Assembly: GCF_001661265.1 (NCBI RefSeq)
Contig: NW_017567002.1
Span: forward strand, 186,001 to 250,000
From: Saitoella complicata NRRL Y-17804
Lineage: Eukaryota; Ascomycota; Saitoellomycetes; Saitoellales; Saitoellaceae
Direction of reading: 5' to 3'
DNA: 64,000 nt
Under the pieces are notes generated by a model. The model ran no database searches and was not told the DNA's origin. It was given only the letters and a program-made list of their open reading frames with translations. Below, piece by piece: positions 39,412-50,059 of the stretch. The translations under genes and the position numbers were made by a program. The first letter of the stretch is position 1; every line of letters starts with the position of its first letter.

Positions 39412-41850
39412 CTACTGCAAACGCTGTTCCTTGACCTGATTGATCTTCTCCGCAATTGCAGTCTGGTTATGATGCAATGCAATCTTGACCGCAGCATCCA
39501 AACTGACCTCCCTCCTCAGTAACTCCACCAACTCAATCGCCTTGCTTCCACGCGCATCCTTACAAGCCAGTTGAATAAGCTGCAACAAAGCTTTATCAAT
39601 CGATATCTCCTTCTTCGCAAGATCCATCCTCTCCGCTGCCGTACCATTGCCGGACATGGCGTCCTCGCCGAGCGCATGAAGTACAGAGAACCGCAGATGC
39701 TGTTCTTCCAATGATTGTACGGAGGATGGGTTCGGATCCACCTTTTCGTAGATCGGGACGGTAAAGTCAAACTCGCTAAACAGTGGTCTGGGGAAGTAAG
39801 GATGTTTCTCGCCTCCCTTCAAGATGATGCAGTGGAATTTGTTCTGTGCGACTGCGACTGGCCAGTATGACTCTTGTCGTCCTTCGGTACGTCGTGGGAG
39901 CATATTCGTATCGAGGAGCGGTACCCACTTCGCCTGTCCGGGCGTCCGCCAATGCAGCAAAACAAGGACAACGCCATCAGAATCGTAGATACAGGGATTA
40001 CCCTCCTCAGAGAAGAAGACAGATTGAAGATATCCACCAGGCGGAAGAGCAACAACGTCTTGCGACTGAATCGCCTCGTCCCTCCTCACGTTCTCGATGG
40101 TATACGTGAGTTCCGCAGAACCGTTGGCGTTCATCGCACCGTTTCCGAGGACCATCACGTAGTTTCCCCATGTTGCACAGGTTACCACGGGCATGTGCTT
40201 TTGCCTCCACATCCTTACGGGAACACCCGTGAAGCTCCATACTCTCACGTATCCCTTGCTTGTACAAGCCACGATGTGACTATTACTGAGCGCGATACTT
40301 GTCACGTCCTCACCCTTGGGCAGTTGCACCGACCAATCTGCCTTGTTCGCCCAAGTTTCATGTGGCCGGAAAAAGACGGTGCTGGGCTGACCATCGTCGG
40401 AGGAGTTGGCGTAAAGGGTACCGTTGTCGTCCAGACACGCCTTGTCGTACTTGAAGTGGTCAGTGAAATGGTATCCCCTATGAGCATCCTTGTCGAAAAA
40501 CTCAACAGTGACAGTGTTATGAGTGTCCTGGTCGACGGTCCACACAACACCGATCATGTTAAGAGCGAGATAACGGCGTTTGCCTCGCCAGGGTGTGGAA
40601 CCGGGCTGGAAGGGTTCGTGAATGCCGGAAAACTCGACACTCTTGTCGATTGCGCGTCGCTTCGCAACACGGTCATCTTGTGCGGGGCCACGTTTCCGAG
40701 CTTCACGCTCTTTCAGGTCGGGGATGTAGCCAGCGCCGTCATCGTCGACGATCCAGTCGTCGTTCGCGGCGGCGGCGAGGTCGTTGTCATCGCCCATTGG
40801 CTCATCATCGTCGTCTTCCTCCGCTTCGGCGTGGAATAGAGGGTTAGCATTGCCATTAGCTCTGACAGGTGCCGGAGTATCGTCGTGCAAGAGCGGCGCA
40901 GGATGGAAACGAGAACCAAAGGGAGCAGGGGAAGACTCCAGCACGACATCCCTCCATGTGAACAATTGTCCCAAGTTTGTGGTGAACGACAGAGTGTTCT
41001 GCTTGGGGTGCCACGCAAGGCTGACGACGTTCTTGATCTCCTGCTTCGCGACAATGGCCTGATCCTTGGTAGACCACACCAACACCTTGCCATCCTTACC
41101 AGCCGTAGCGAGGTAAGCTCCGTTAGGCGACCATGCCACATCTGTGATATCTCCTACATGTCCATTCTTGAACACAACTTGCCTTTCCCAATCATTCCGG
41201 TTGACGACAACGACTTCCTTCATCTTAGTGGCAGCGGCGAAAGCACGGCCGTCGGGGTGCCATGCGACACGAGCGGATGTTTCCTCCTCAGGCTCGAGAG
41301 CAGCGATGATGTTCGGCAAAGTCTTTAAAAGTTCAGGAGACTCGGATGAAAGTGACCAAATATATATGTTGCCGTCCGAGCAGGATGTGGAGATGAGCGA
41401 ACCGGAGGGGTGGAAAGCGATGTGCTTGATGGACTTATTGTGGGGCTGGAGCTTCATCATCTTCGTGGATTCAGACGTATTGACAAGCTTGACGACAGTT
41501 TCATCGGAAGCGACAGCGATCCACTCGCCATCAGGGCTGAACGCAATGTCGCGAACCGGAAGGGTGCATCGTGTCGGCATCGTGATGAACTCGTTCGAGG
41601 TCATGGAAAACAGACTCACACTGGCATCCTCCGAGCAAGTCGCAAAGTACTCAGAGGAAGTGGCCACACCTGTAATGGCATCGTTGTGCTGCTCAATGGT
41701 GACGGGTTCATCTTCCGAATCGACCTGGAACTTGCGAATGACCTGGTTGGAGCCAACGGTGATGAGGTGAGCACCGTCAGTGGAGTAGGCAAGTCTCGTC
41801 AAACCCTTCGTATGGGCATATTTTGGAATGAGACGAGGCTGAGCTGACAT
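39412..41850 (-). CDS. CTF4: Replisome hub Ctf4/Mcl1 (WDHD1/AND-1)
   Basis: Trimeric scaffold linking the CMG helicase to DNA polymerase alpha and acting in cohesion. Single exon, 812 residues. About seven WD40 repeats fill the first 310 residues (YSTDGAHLITVGSN ... LSFTTNLGQLFTWRD). An acidic linker follows (EAEEDDDDEPMGDDND). The SepB/beta-propeller domain runs about 405-690, starting near EPFQPGSTPWRGKRRYLALN and including FFDKDAHRGYHFTDHFKYDK. The end is the helical bundle (LRFSVLHALGED ... IAEKINQVKEQRLQ). No C-terminal HMG box is present, unlike animal WDHD1 but like fungal Ctf4. Confidence 0.93.
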   Translation of the reverse strand: MSAQPRLIPKYAHTKGLTRLAYSTDGAHLITVGSNQVIRKFQVDSEDEPVTIEQHNDAITGVATSSEYFATCSEDASVSLFSMTSNEFITMPTRCTLPVRDIAFSPDGEWIAVASDETVVKLVNTSESTKMMKLQPHNKSIKHIAFHPSGSLISTSCSDGNIYIWSLSSESPELLKTLPNIIAALEPEEETSARVAWHPDGRAFAAATKMKEVVVVNRNDWERQVVFKNGHVGDITDVAWSPNGAYLATAGKDGKVLVWSTKDQAIVAKQEIKNVVSLAWHPKQNTLSFTTNLGQLFTWRDVVLESSPAPFGSRFHPAPLLHDDTPAPVRANGNANPLFHAEAEEDDDDEPMGDDNDLAAAANDDWIVDDDGAGYIPDLKEREARKRGPAQDDRVAKRRAIDKSVEFSGIHEPFQPGSTPWRGKRRYLALNMIGVVWTVDQDTHNTVTVEFFDKDAHRGYHFTDHFKYDKACLDDNGTLYANSSDDGQPSTVFFRPHETWANKADWSVQLPKGEDVTSIALSNSHIVACTSKGYVRVWSFTGVPVRMWRQKHMPVVTCATWGNYVMVLGNGAMNANGSAELTYTIENVRRDEAIQSQDVVALPPGGYLQSVFFSEEGNPCIYDSDGVVLVLLHWRTPGQAKWVPLLDTNMLPRRTEGRQESYWPVAVAQNKFHCIILKGGEKHPYFPRPLFSEFDFTVPIYEKVDPNPSSVQSLEEQHLRFSVLHALGEDAMSGNGTAAERMDLAKKEISIDKALLQLIQLACKDARGSKAIELVELLRREVSLDAAVKIALHHNQTAIAEKINQVKEQRLQ

Positions 41851-42170
41851 GATTGCTCGAGGGACCTCAGTTTGTTGGAGGTGAACCCTGGGGTACGCGC
41901 GACGAGATTCGAGGAGACGCGAACCGCTTAATTAACACGCGTGAAGCGAAGGACAGGGAAAGTAGTTGCCCTTGGCCAACGGGCTTTTATGTTCTGATAT
42001 AGAATATTTGAAACACAGCTATGTTCCTTTACGCATGGACCATGACCTTTTAACCCACACCTGCTCCCCGCCAGGGACTGACACACGTCTACGTTACACA
42101 TCGCACTCGACGTCACAACACCCGACGCTCTGGGTCTTCTGTGGTTCTTACGTGCTGAAACAACGTCAAC
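41851..42170. promoter_or_regulatory. Shared upstream region of CTF4 and the CUE-CCCH-SMR gene
   Basis: 320 bases between outward-reading genes. ACGCGT lies at 41937-41942; MluI-type ACGCGT boxes drive S-phase genes in yeasts, so a replication-timed promoter for CTF4 is possible. One site is weak evidence. Confidence 0.4.
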
Positions 42171-43397
42171 ATGTCCTCTGAGCAGTCTGCGGACCAGTCT
42201 CCCTTCGAGATGCTCCGGATCATCATTGGTCCGGAGAGAACGCCTGCCGACCTACAAGAAGCTCTTGAAGCCGCGAATTACAATCTGGCCCTCGCTATTG
42301 CTTCATTGACATCTCGACCAGTACCTACGCTCACGCCGAATAAACCCAAGGGAGGCCAGGTTTGCCGGTTTTTTCTTCAAGGAGACTGCAGGCGCGCAGA
42401 TTGCTGGTTCTCACACGACCTGGAGCAGGCGATTTGTCGTTTCTGGCTGCAAGGAGGATGTCTAGCGGGTGATGCCTGTGGGTTCAGTCATGATCCGACG
42501 AAGCTGGTGACAAACGTGGTTACGAGTATAGCGCAGCCTACGCACGTGAAGAAGACGGAAGCCCCGAAGGTTGACGATGAAGAGATGTTCCCGGGTCTCG
42601 GCGGAGGCACAAGAAAACCTACAACGCCAGCAAAGCCAAAGGCTTCGACTACGCCTCGGAAACAACAGACGCCAAAAGTTGCGCCTGTTCTTGCTTCAGA
42701 AGATGATTTCCCTGCACTAGGGGCATCACCAAAACCAAAATCATATCCGGAAGCACCTCAAGAACCCCTTTCCATGGCCCAGTTAGCAGCAGCATTACCT
42801 GAAACGCAGCCAATAATGTCAAAGTCTGTGTCGGGACGGAATACATCGGCTCATCCACGGTCCTCCCTCACCCCTGCTCCACCAGATGCCCTACCTTGGC
42901 TCGAGACGGGTCCAGCACTGGCAGCACTGTACGCCAAACATCGTGCACCGGCTATCCAGCATGCAGTAACGCGAAACAAACTTCTACAACAAGCATCAGA
43001 TGCATGGCGACGAAATGATCCTGCTCGGGCGGGAGATCTGAGTGCACAAGGACAGACTGAGAACGAAAACATGCGTCTTGCACATGAGCGTGCTGCTGAT
43101 GCAATCTTCACAGAACGCAATACGGGTCTGCCGAAGGGATGTATTGATTTGCATGGATTACATCCTGCGGAGGCGGTGATGTATCTGGAGAAATTCTTGT
43201 TGAGATCGGAGATGAACGGGGAGAGGGCAGTGTATGTGGTAATAGGAAGCGGAAGTCATGTCAGTGTACCTGGGAAGGAGAAGGTCAGAGATGCCGTGTT
43301 GGAGTATTTGGCAGGATGGGGGTACGCATGCAGGGAGTTCGTGGTTAAAGGTGGTGTTGGAGGCGTTGTCTGGGTTGATTCTTGGTCGCATTACTGA
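42171..43397 (+). CDS. CUE - CCCH zinc finger - SMR domain protein
   Basis: Single exon, 408 residues. Domain order: a CUE-like ubiquitin-binding helix bundle (about 12-48, FEMLRIIIGPERTPADLQEA ... NYNLALAIASL); two CCCH fingers (about 65-105, CRFFLQGDCRRADCWFSH and CRFWLQGGCLAGDACGFSH); a Pro/Lys-rich linker with two short EEMFPGLG / EDDFPALG motifs; a helical DUF1771-like stretch (YAKHRAPAIQHAVTRNKLLQ); and a C-terminal SMR domain (IDLHGLHPAEAVMYLEKFL ... VYVVIGSGSH). SMR domains with DLHG are often endonucleases, and related fungal proteins such as Cue2 cut mRNA at stalled ribosomes. Adding CCCH fingers suggests direct RNA binding; the exact role is inferred. Confidence 0.88.
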   Translation: MSSEQSADQSPFEMLRIIIGPERTPADLQEALEAANYNLALAIASLTSRPVPTLTPNKPKGGQVCRFFLQGDCRRADCWFSHDLEQAICRFWLQGGCLAGDACGFSHDPTKLVTNVVTSIAQPTHVKKTEAPKVDDEEMFPGLGGGTRKPTTPAKPKASTTPRKQQTPKVAPVLASEDDFPALGASPKPKSYPEAPQEPLSMAQLAAALPETQPIMSKSVSGRNTSAHPRSSLTPAPPDALPWLETGPALAALYAKHRAPAIQHAVTRNKLLQQASDAWRRNDPARAGDLSAQGQTENENMRLAHERAADAIFTERNTGLPKGCIDLHGLHPAEAVMYLEKFLLRSEMNGERAVYVVIGSGSHVSVPGKEKVRDAVLEYLAGWGYACREFVVKGGVGGVVWVDSWSHY

Positions 43398-43911
43398 AAG
43401 AACTGGGCACATTGATATGTTTATGTTCTACTTGTTTCTGCCTACTCCGCTGAGCTGGTGAGGTTTCCCACCACGGTCACGATCGATGATGTACACTTCG
43501 GATTGAGGATCAACCACTCCATGCTACCGGTAAGGCATCAATGTCAAGCGATGAAATAATGTGTGCAGTGGGAAAGGGGTTGTTGCGAACTCGGGGGATG
43601 CTGACATGGAAAGCCGCGCACGGTTCGTCTGTCATCGATAAAGTGCACCGCTGACGTTTAACGATACTTCAGACAGGACCTCCTGAGATGTGATAGAGAG
43701 AAATGAATCGGCAGGGCTGTTGAAACAAACATCCTGGCCGCGTCAGCCTTCCCAGGATACTCCCAAACGAGCCCACGGCAGCATATAAGGCCGGCCATTC
43801 CCAACCCCTCGAAGGTTCCCCACCCATATCGCTATCCGCAGTTTTACGACTACCCTTCAGTCGTCTCTTCAACTCGAATTCTTATTCACTGCACAAAATA
43901 TCCTTATCACG
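43398..43911. promoter_or_regulatory. Upstream region of the aspartic protease gene
   Basis: 514 bases with TATAAGG at 43784-43790, followed by the palindrome GGCCGGCC. This is the clearest TATA context in the window besides PhoD. No gene seen. Confidence 0.5.
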
Positions 43912-45577
43912 ATGCCTTCCGGTTGCTTCACCCCGTTCAAGTCCTGCGTCTGCTACTCCTCCAAGGGTGGTGACAGCACCAACCCCTCCGAGAAGTCCCG
44001 CAAGAAGTCCAAGCACCACAAGCACCAGGCTGAGACCCCTGCTCCCGCTCCTGTCGTTGTGGCCATCAAGAAGCCTGCACCGAACCCCTCTATGCACAAG
44101 CTCATCTGGCTTCAGTACCACACCAACCGCTCTTCTGCCCGTTTGGCCCAGTTCAAGCGTCGTGTTGTCGACCATGCTGAGCTTTCGAGGATGATGCACT
44201 CGCGTATTGAATCCGTGATGATGCTTCAGGAGTCTGGTGCTTCTATTGGTGGTGACCAGGAGCTCATGAGTGATGTCGCTTGCTCGACTATCTTCGGCTC
44301 TTTGGGTCAGCCTCTTGCTTCTGCTTCCGGTTCTACAACTGGTGCTACTTCCCGCGCTGCTGGCTCTACTACTGGCGGTGCCTCCCGTGCTCCTGGGTCC
44401 ACTGTCGCTCCGTCCAAGACTACCCGTCATCGTGGTGGTAGTGTTGGCAGTGCGTCTCAGAGCGGCAACGTTAGCTTGTTGGACCAGCACGTTGGGACTT
44501 CCGATATCGCGTATGGTGGTACTATTCGAGTCGGTACTCCGTTGAGAGATTACTCTGTGATCTTCGGTATGCAAACCATTGAACTGAAGCTCATCTTTCT
44601 TTACTAACTGGGTTACAGACACTGGATCGGCTGACTTCTGGCTTCCTTCCTCGACTGAGGCCCGTTCCCAACTTGGTACCCACCATGCGCTTGGTAGCGA
44701 CGTCTCCTCCACTTTCTGCAACACCGGTCACACTTTCAGCATCACCTACGGCAGTGGCTACGCCAGTGGGTTCACTTGTCAGGAAAACGTCTCGATATCC
44801 GGCAAGCTCCTTAAAGGGCTTGACTTTGCCGTCGTCAACTGCGAGTCTTCCGACTTCACCGGTGATTCGCCTTTCGATGGTTTGCTCGGTCTTGGTCAGC
44901 AGGCTTTGTCTACTCAGAACGTTCCTACCCCTGTTGATGCCCTCTACAACCGTGGGTTGATCGCCGAGGCTGTTGTTGGTGTCAGTCTTGGCCGTGCTGC
45001 GGATGGTGGCTCTGGTGGTGAGATTACGTTCGGACACACGGACCCTTCGAAGTATGTCGGAAACATTACGTATCTGTAAGTTACCTTTACCACGTTGTGC
45101 GTCTACCATTTACTAACGATTAATAACAGTAAGAATGTCTCGACGGATGGCTTTTGGGAGCTGGCTTTGGACGATGTTTTGGTCAATGGTGTGTCTATCG
45201 GCATCAAGAACAAAGGCCGCACGGCTATCATGGACACCGGTACGACTCTCATGATTGCCCCTCCCGCAGATGCCGATGCTTTGACGAAGATGATTCCTGG
45301 GGCGATGGCTGATATGTCGGGTGGATACACGATCCCCACCAGCCACATCCCTACTGTTTCTCTTGTCTTTGGTGGTGTCGCCTACCCTATCGATCCTCGT
45401 GACTTGGCTTTCGAGAGTGCTGGCCAGGGTACCGCTATCTTCGGTATCTCTGCTGGTGTTGTCGACCCTAACGCCATGAACGAGTGGTTGGTTGGAGACG
45501 TGTTCCTCAAGAACGTCTACACCGTCTTCAACACTACCCGCAATCAGATCGGTTTGGCTGTCGCGAAGGACGCCTAG
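43912..45577 (+). CDS. Pepsin-family aspartic protease without signal peptide
   Basis: Exons 43912-44566, 44619-45075 and 45130-45577 give 519 residues; the introns are 52 and 54 bases. The pepsin core is complete: substrate-side GGTIRVGTPLRDYSVIFDTG with the first active site DTGS, flap ITYGSGYASG, GLLGLGQQ, and second active site MDTGTTLM, ending VFLKNVYTVFNTTRNQIGLA. The first 200 residues are unlike the usual secreted form: no hydrophobic signal, a Cys-rich start (MPSGCFTPFKSCVCYSSKGG), a His/Lys block (KSRKKSKHHKHQ), a possible short prosegment (MHKLIWLQYHTNRSSARLAQ) and Ser/Thr/Gly/Ala repeats. Strong C-ending codons and a TATA box suggest high regulated expression. Location and substrate unknown. 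Confidence 0.88.
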
Positions 45578-46000
45578 AGATCAGGAGGTGATTGATTTGT
45601 TGATTTGTGCTGGACACATCTCAGTCGTTCGTTTTATGGAGTCGGAGTTATTGTGTCGGTTTCAAGCGTGGTTCCCAGGCTTTGTTTGTCTCCTGTCTTC
45701 TTCCCCCGATACTTTTCTTCTAGTCTTGATGACTTTATGTTAGATGCTGGCATCTTGATTCTTTTTTTCTCGAGGGATGGGAATTGTTGTAGGCACGAGT
45801 CGAGTCAATCACAAACACGTTCAATGGCAATCATGTACACGGTGTTTCTGTCGCAGTTGGTCCGTCGCTTGAGGCAGCATGACAGTGTGGCTGGTGCGAC
45901 CCGTAATGAATGCCCAAAGAATGAGCTGAAGTACACCTCCAAACCTTGGAACTCTAAATTTCATCAATTCATTACGACAACCCAAGGTTGCTCGCTGTAT
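45578..46000. other. Intergenic stretch between the protease gene and YME2
   Basis: 423 bases, both neighbours on the plus strand. Short open frames have no domain. No gene seen. Confidence 0.45.
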
Positions 46001-48496
46001 ATGTGGGCGACCAGAATAGCCGTGCGCCGGCCCTTCCCAGCTTCTCTGGGTGCTCGGAGGGTCCGTTATGCTCTTCGGAGCGGATCAATCCTACCTCAAC
46101 AGCGACGGTTGAACGCGACCATTGTAATAGAAGCAGCCGCCCCTAGTGCTCAGAAGGATGCCGAGAAGACCACGGGTAATATTGCTGTATGTGTACCGAG
46201 AGACTTCATCAGGGATCCATGCTGATTTGTGTCAAAGGTTAGTGAACAGGAGCACCTCCTCTACTTCCAGAATGTCTTCCCAGTGCGACTTGCACTGTGG
46301 GACGTTCGAAGCTATCTTACCAGGTTCCAGCCGAAACAAGTGACTGAGAACCTCCTCCGTGACTCCATACCACCGAACCTCCCAATCCAGATCACGCAAA
46401 TTCAGCCTAGGATGAAAGACGGTGGTGCCTTTGTAAGGTTTGCAAGTGATCCGGCTCTCACGATGGAGGAGATCGAGGCGAAGCTCCAGGAGCACCTGTC
46501 TGGTCCAGGCAAAATCCACCCCTGGTTCAACCCATTGGAAGGACTCAATGGATGGGTTGTGCGCGGTAAGCCCTGGCTGGAGGATCTCGCAATGAGATAT
46601 CCAAGTAGGAGGCTTCGAGTCGAATTTGAAGGGGCGGCCGACCTGCCTCAAGAAAAGCTATACGAGCTCTTCCGCCGGTATGGACGCTTGGTGGATATCG
46701 TCCCTGCTTCACCGAAAGATAGCCCTAGGGTGGCTCAGTTGGTCTTCGGTACGAGGCGATCAGCCATAGCTGCGAAGAACTGTCTCCACGGTATGGAGGT
46801 TGGTGGCATCAAAATGCGCATCACTTATGAGCGTACGCATTCATGGGCGCGTGCGTTATGGGATTGGATTGTTAACCACCCTAGAGTCACCATCCCCGCC
46901 TTCGCCGCTCTCTTCGCTACTATCCTCGTCACAATCTTCGATCCTGTACGGACTTGGTTCATTAAAAACAAGATCTCAAGGAGTTGGCATCTGGAGGAGT
47001 CTAGTGCTGTTCAGTGGTTGAAGAGAAATACCGTTCATCTCATTGGTGGACGCAGACGGTCTTTGGATGACGAGCGTGCTGCATGGATGGATCGCGGTGA
47101 TTCTGCTGCTCAGATTCAAGGCTGGCTTGGTGAAAACAAGGAATCTTTCATCGTTGTTCAGGGTCCTCGAGGTTCTGGAAAGCGAGAGCTGGTTCTGAAC
47201 GGCGTGCTGAAGGGGCGCAAAAATGTGCTGGTCCTGGATTGTGAGAACCTCGCGGAGCAACATGGTGATTCGAATGTGATCAAGGCAGCTGCGAACCAGA
47301 CCGGATACTTCCCCGTATTCTCCTGGTTGAACTCAATGAGCTCCATGCTTGACTTGGCAGCACAAGGTACTATTGGTCAGAAGACTGGCTTCACCGAGAC
47401 GTTGGAGACGCAGTTCCGCAAGATTCTCCAGAACACTGCGACTGCTCTGAAAACCCTTGCAATTGAGAACAAACCTACGACGAAGCCAGTTGTTAGGGAT
47501 GAAGACTACCTTGAAAACCACCCCGAGGTTCGTCCCGTTGTCGTCATCGACAACTTCCTCTACAAGGCGGAGAGCGGTAACATGGTGTTGTATGAGAACA
47601 TGGCGACTTGGGCAGCTTTGCTTTGCGAAGCCAACGTTGCTCACGTCATCTTCTTGACGAACGATATGGGTTATGCGAAGACCTTGGCAAAAGCTTTACC
47701 CGACCGTGTGCCAAAGGTTGTCACCTTGGGTGATGCCAACCCTGCGGCTGCGGAGAAGTATGTCATCCGACGCCTTCAGGACACTCTTGAGGACACCACT
47801 ACCACTGACGGCGGCGAGGTGAAGGCCACCGTAGAGCGCAAGCCTCTCGAGCTTAGCAGGTGCATCCAAGTCCTTGGTGGTCGCTTGACGGATCTCGAGG
47901 TCTTGGCTTTGCGCATCAGGAATGGCGAGACTCCCGAAGCTGCTTTGAGTGCTATGGTCAAGGCAAGCGCTGCGGAGGTGATGAAGGCGTACTTCCTCGC
48001 CATTAGTGGAGGATGGAAACCGGAACAAGCATATGTCCTCCTCAGAGGTCTGGCTGAGAATGGTGAGATGAAGTACAATGAGGCGCTCCTTGATCCGATG
48101 TTCGGTGACAGCTCCGAGGCGATTCAGGCGCTTGGTGCTGCAGAGATGATCTCTATTGCAACAGTCAACGGCCGGCCCAGCAAGATCAAGCCAGGAAAGC
48201 CGATCTTCCGTGAGTCCTTCAGAACAATCCTGGAGGATAAGGTGTTCTGTGCGCGTATGGAACTTGACATGCGAAAGGCTTTGAAGGTGGCCTCTGTCTC
48301 CGGTATTCAGAAGGCTGAGGAGGAGCTGCGGGTGGTGAGAGCTTTGGGTTTGGAGAGTAAAGGCTGGTTTGGACGTATACACGTCAGCGAACGTGAGAAG
48401 TATTTGCGGAGGCAGATTAAGACGGAGCAGAAAAATGTCATGAGGTTGGAGGAGGAGATGGCTCAGCTCAAGGCAGTTTTGAAGACGGATGCTTAG
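46001..48496 (+). CDS. YME2: Mitochondrial escape protein Yme2 (RRM + P-loop, inner membrane)
   Basis: Inner-membrane protein that affects mitochondrial DNA nucleoid structure and escape. Exons 46001-46186 and 46238-48496 give 814 residues. The first exon is an Arg-rich presequence (MWATRIAVRRPFPASLGARR). An RRM-like fold begins near residue 186 (RLRVEFEGAADLPQEKLYEL) and runs to TRRSAIAAKNCLHGMEVGG. A membrane segment near 277 (RVTIPAFAALFATILVTIFD) is followed by an AAA-like P-loop region with Walker A GPRGSGKRE near 371 and an acidic strand (VVIDNFL). The end is a coiled coil (EKYLRRQIKTEQKNVMRLEE). This order matches fungal Yme2. Confidence 0.92.
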
Positions 48497-48837
48497 TGGC
48501 ACAAGGAGTTTGGTCAAGACGTGATTGGAAGCTGCTGGCCAGCGCCTTGTACGATAGCCACGTGAGGCGTTCTTGGATAATTACTTCTCTCAATTGTAAT
48601 GACTATTGATACTCAACTGACTGTAAATCTGCAAGTGCGGAGATTCATGATGAGAAGCCTCTTGGTTCCCGCGGGGGGCTACACGCAGCACGGGCATGCA
48701 CCCCGCCAGTGCGCCCAGCGGGCAGCTCGAGCGAGCAAGGTCAGTCGCGAACAGAGAAACAAAACACCCCGTTGAAGAGCATTTGTCCGGCATACACGCC
48801 CAAGACCCGACGATAAGACAACGGCTATCCTTGCAAT
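48497..48837. other. Intergenic stretch before the acyl-CoA-binding gene
   Basis: 341 bases, both neighbours on the plus strand. GC-rich middle part (GCGGGGGGCTACACGCAGCA region). No gene or RNA seen. Confidence 0.45.
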
Positions 48838-49871
48838 ATGTCTTCTGACTCGGTAGACCGCTGTTTCGCTCATGCCTTGGCAACAGTCAGGCGAATACCG
48901 GGTGGACCTACACGACCGCCATTCGCCGATCGTCTGGAGGTACTGAATCAAGCGTAACACTTCATCGATATCCATGCTAACCTGAGTACAGCTATATGGA
49001 CTCTACAAGCAAGCTACGGAGGGGGATGTTCATGGACTCATGCCTCGCCCGACAGGGAACAGTGACGAAGAAGCTTCCGCCCGTGCGAAGTGGGACGCCT
49101 GGGCTGCACAAGCCGGGCTATCCAAGAATGAAGCAAAGCGAAGATACATCTCGAAACTCATTGATGTGAGTTACAGCTGATATCGCCATGGGTGAAAGCT
49201 GACTCTCTCCCAGAACATGCAACGTTATGCCTCACCACACCCAGCTACCACAGAGCTGATAAGTGAGCTCGAATTCGTTTGGTCACAAATCAAAGATGCA
49301 CCAGCTTCGAGTGCAACAACCTCACGCGAATCGTCGCCTGCGCGGTCGCCGGAGCATCTCCGATTCGGATCATCGTCCTTAGGACAGTACTTCCGCCATT
49401 CACGTACGCATACACTCGAAGGTGACGACGCCGGACCATGGGAGGAAGGCTCGAGTAGAATGGTAGGACGCGGTGCGGTGAGAACTAGCACGTCCAGGTG
49501 GAAGGAAGATGTTGAGAGGGCATTGGAGGGGTTGCGGGTTGAGGTTACAGCATTAAGCGAAGAGTTACAGGCGTCAAGGGCGCCACCTCCTCCACCACCG
49601 TCCTCTCGTACGAGCCCTCTTACGAAAATATCTAAGGGTTTCTTGATGGTATATTGAAAGTTGGACCGTAGTGACGTTCGTGATGCTAATCGGTATACAG
49701 TTCCTGAGCAAGCATGCATTGTTTGACGGCATTGTCCTTATTTTGGCTTGGCTTTGGTTCCAGAAAGGAGAAGCATTCCGAGGTTTGTTGAGAAGAGTGT
49801 TTTCAGATTGGCTCTGGCGAAAGATCCTGAAGGCACGGAGCAAGACTAGGCGTCAGCACGCGGCGGAGTAA
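48838..49871 (+). CDS. Tail-anchored acyl-CoA-binding protein (ACBD4/5-like)
   Basis: Exons 48838-48939, 48992-49165, 49214-49648 and 49701-49871 give 293 residues; introns 48-52 bases. The N-terminal ACBP domain (about 1-115) has CFAHALATVRRIPGGPTRPP, the binding signature LYGLYKQATEGDV, then ARAKWDAWAAQAGLSKNEAK and RRYISKLIDN. A Ser/Pro-rich middle with a short coiled coil follows. Near the C-terminus is one hydrophobic segment (GIVLILAWLWFQKG) followed by a basic tail, i.e. a tail-anchored protein facing the cytosol. Animal ACBD5 has this layout on peroxisomes and tethers them to the ER, so a peroxisome or ER location is inferred. No FFAT motif was noticed. Confidence 0.88.
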
Positions 49872-50059
49872 TACGATAAACTTGATGGCGAAGGTGAGTA
49901 ATGCTACAGGGGAGGATGATTTGCATGACAGGGTGACGACGAAGAGTGTACTAGTAGGGGATACCATTCATATCGACGTAGAGCACTGAATATGATTGAC
50001 GTTTGTGCTATTATGGAGGTCCCAAACGCATGCTCATCTCACCTTCCTCAAATCCTAAT

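Noticed and set aside
39874-40839. Long open frames opposite CTF4
   Set aside because: Shadows of a well-recognised gene.
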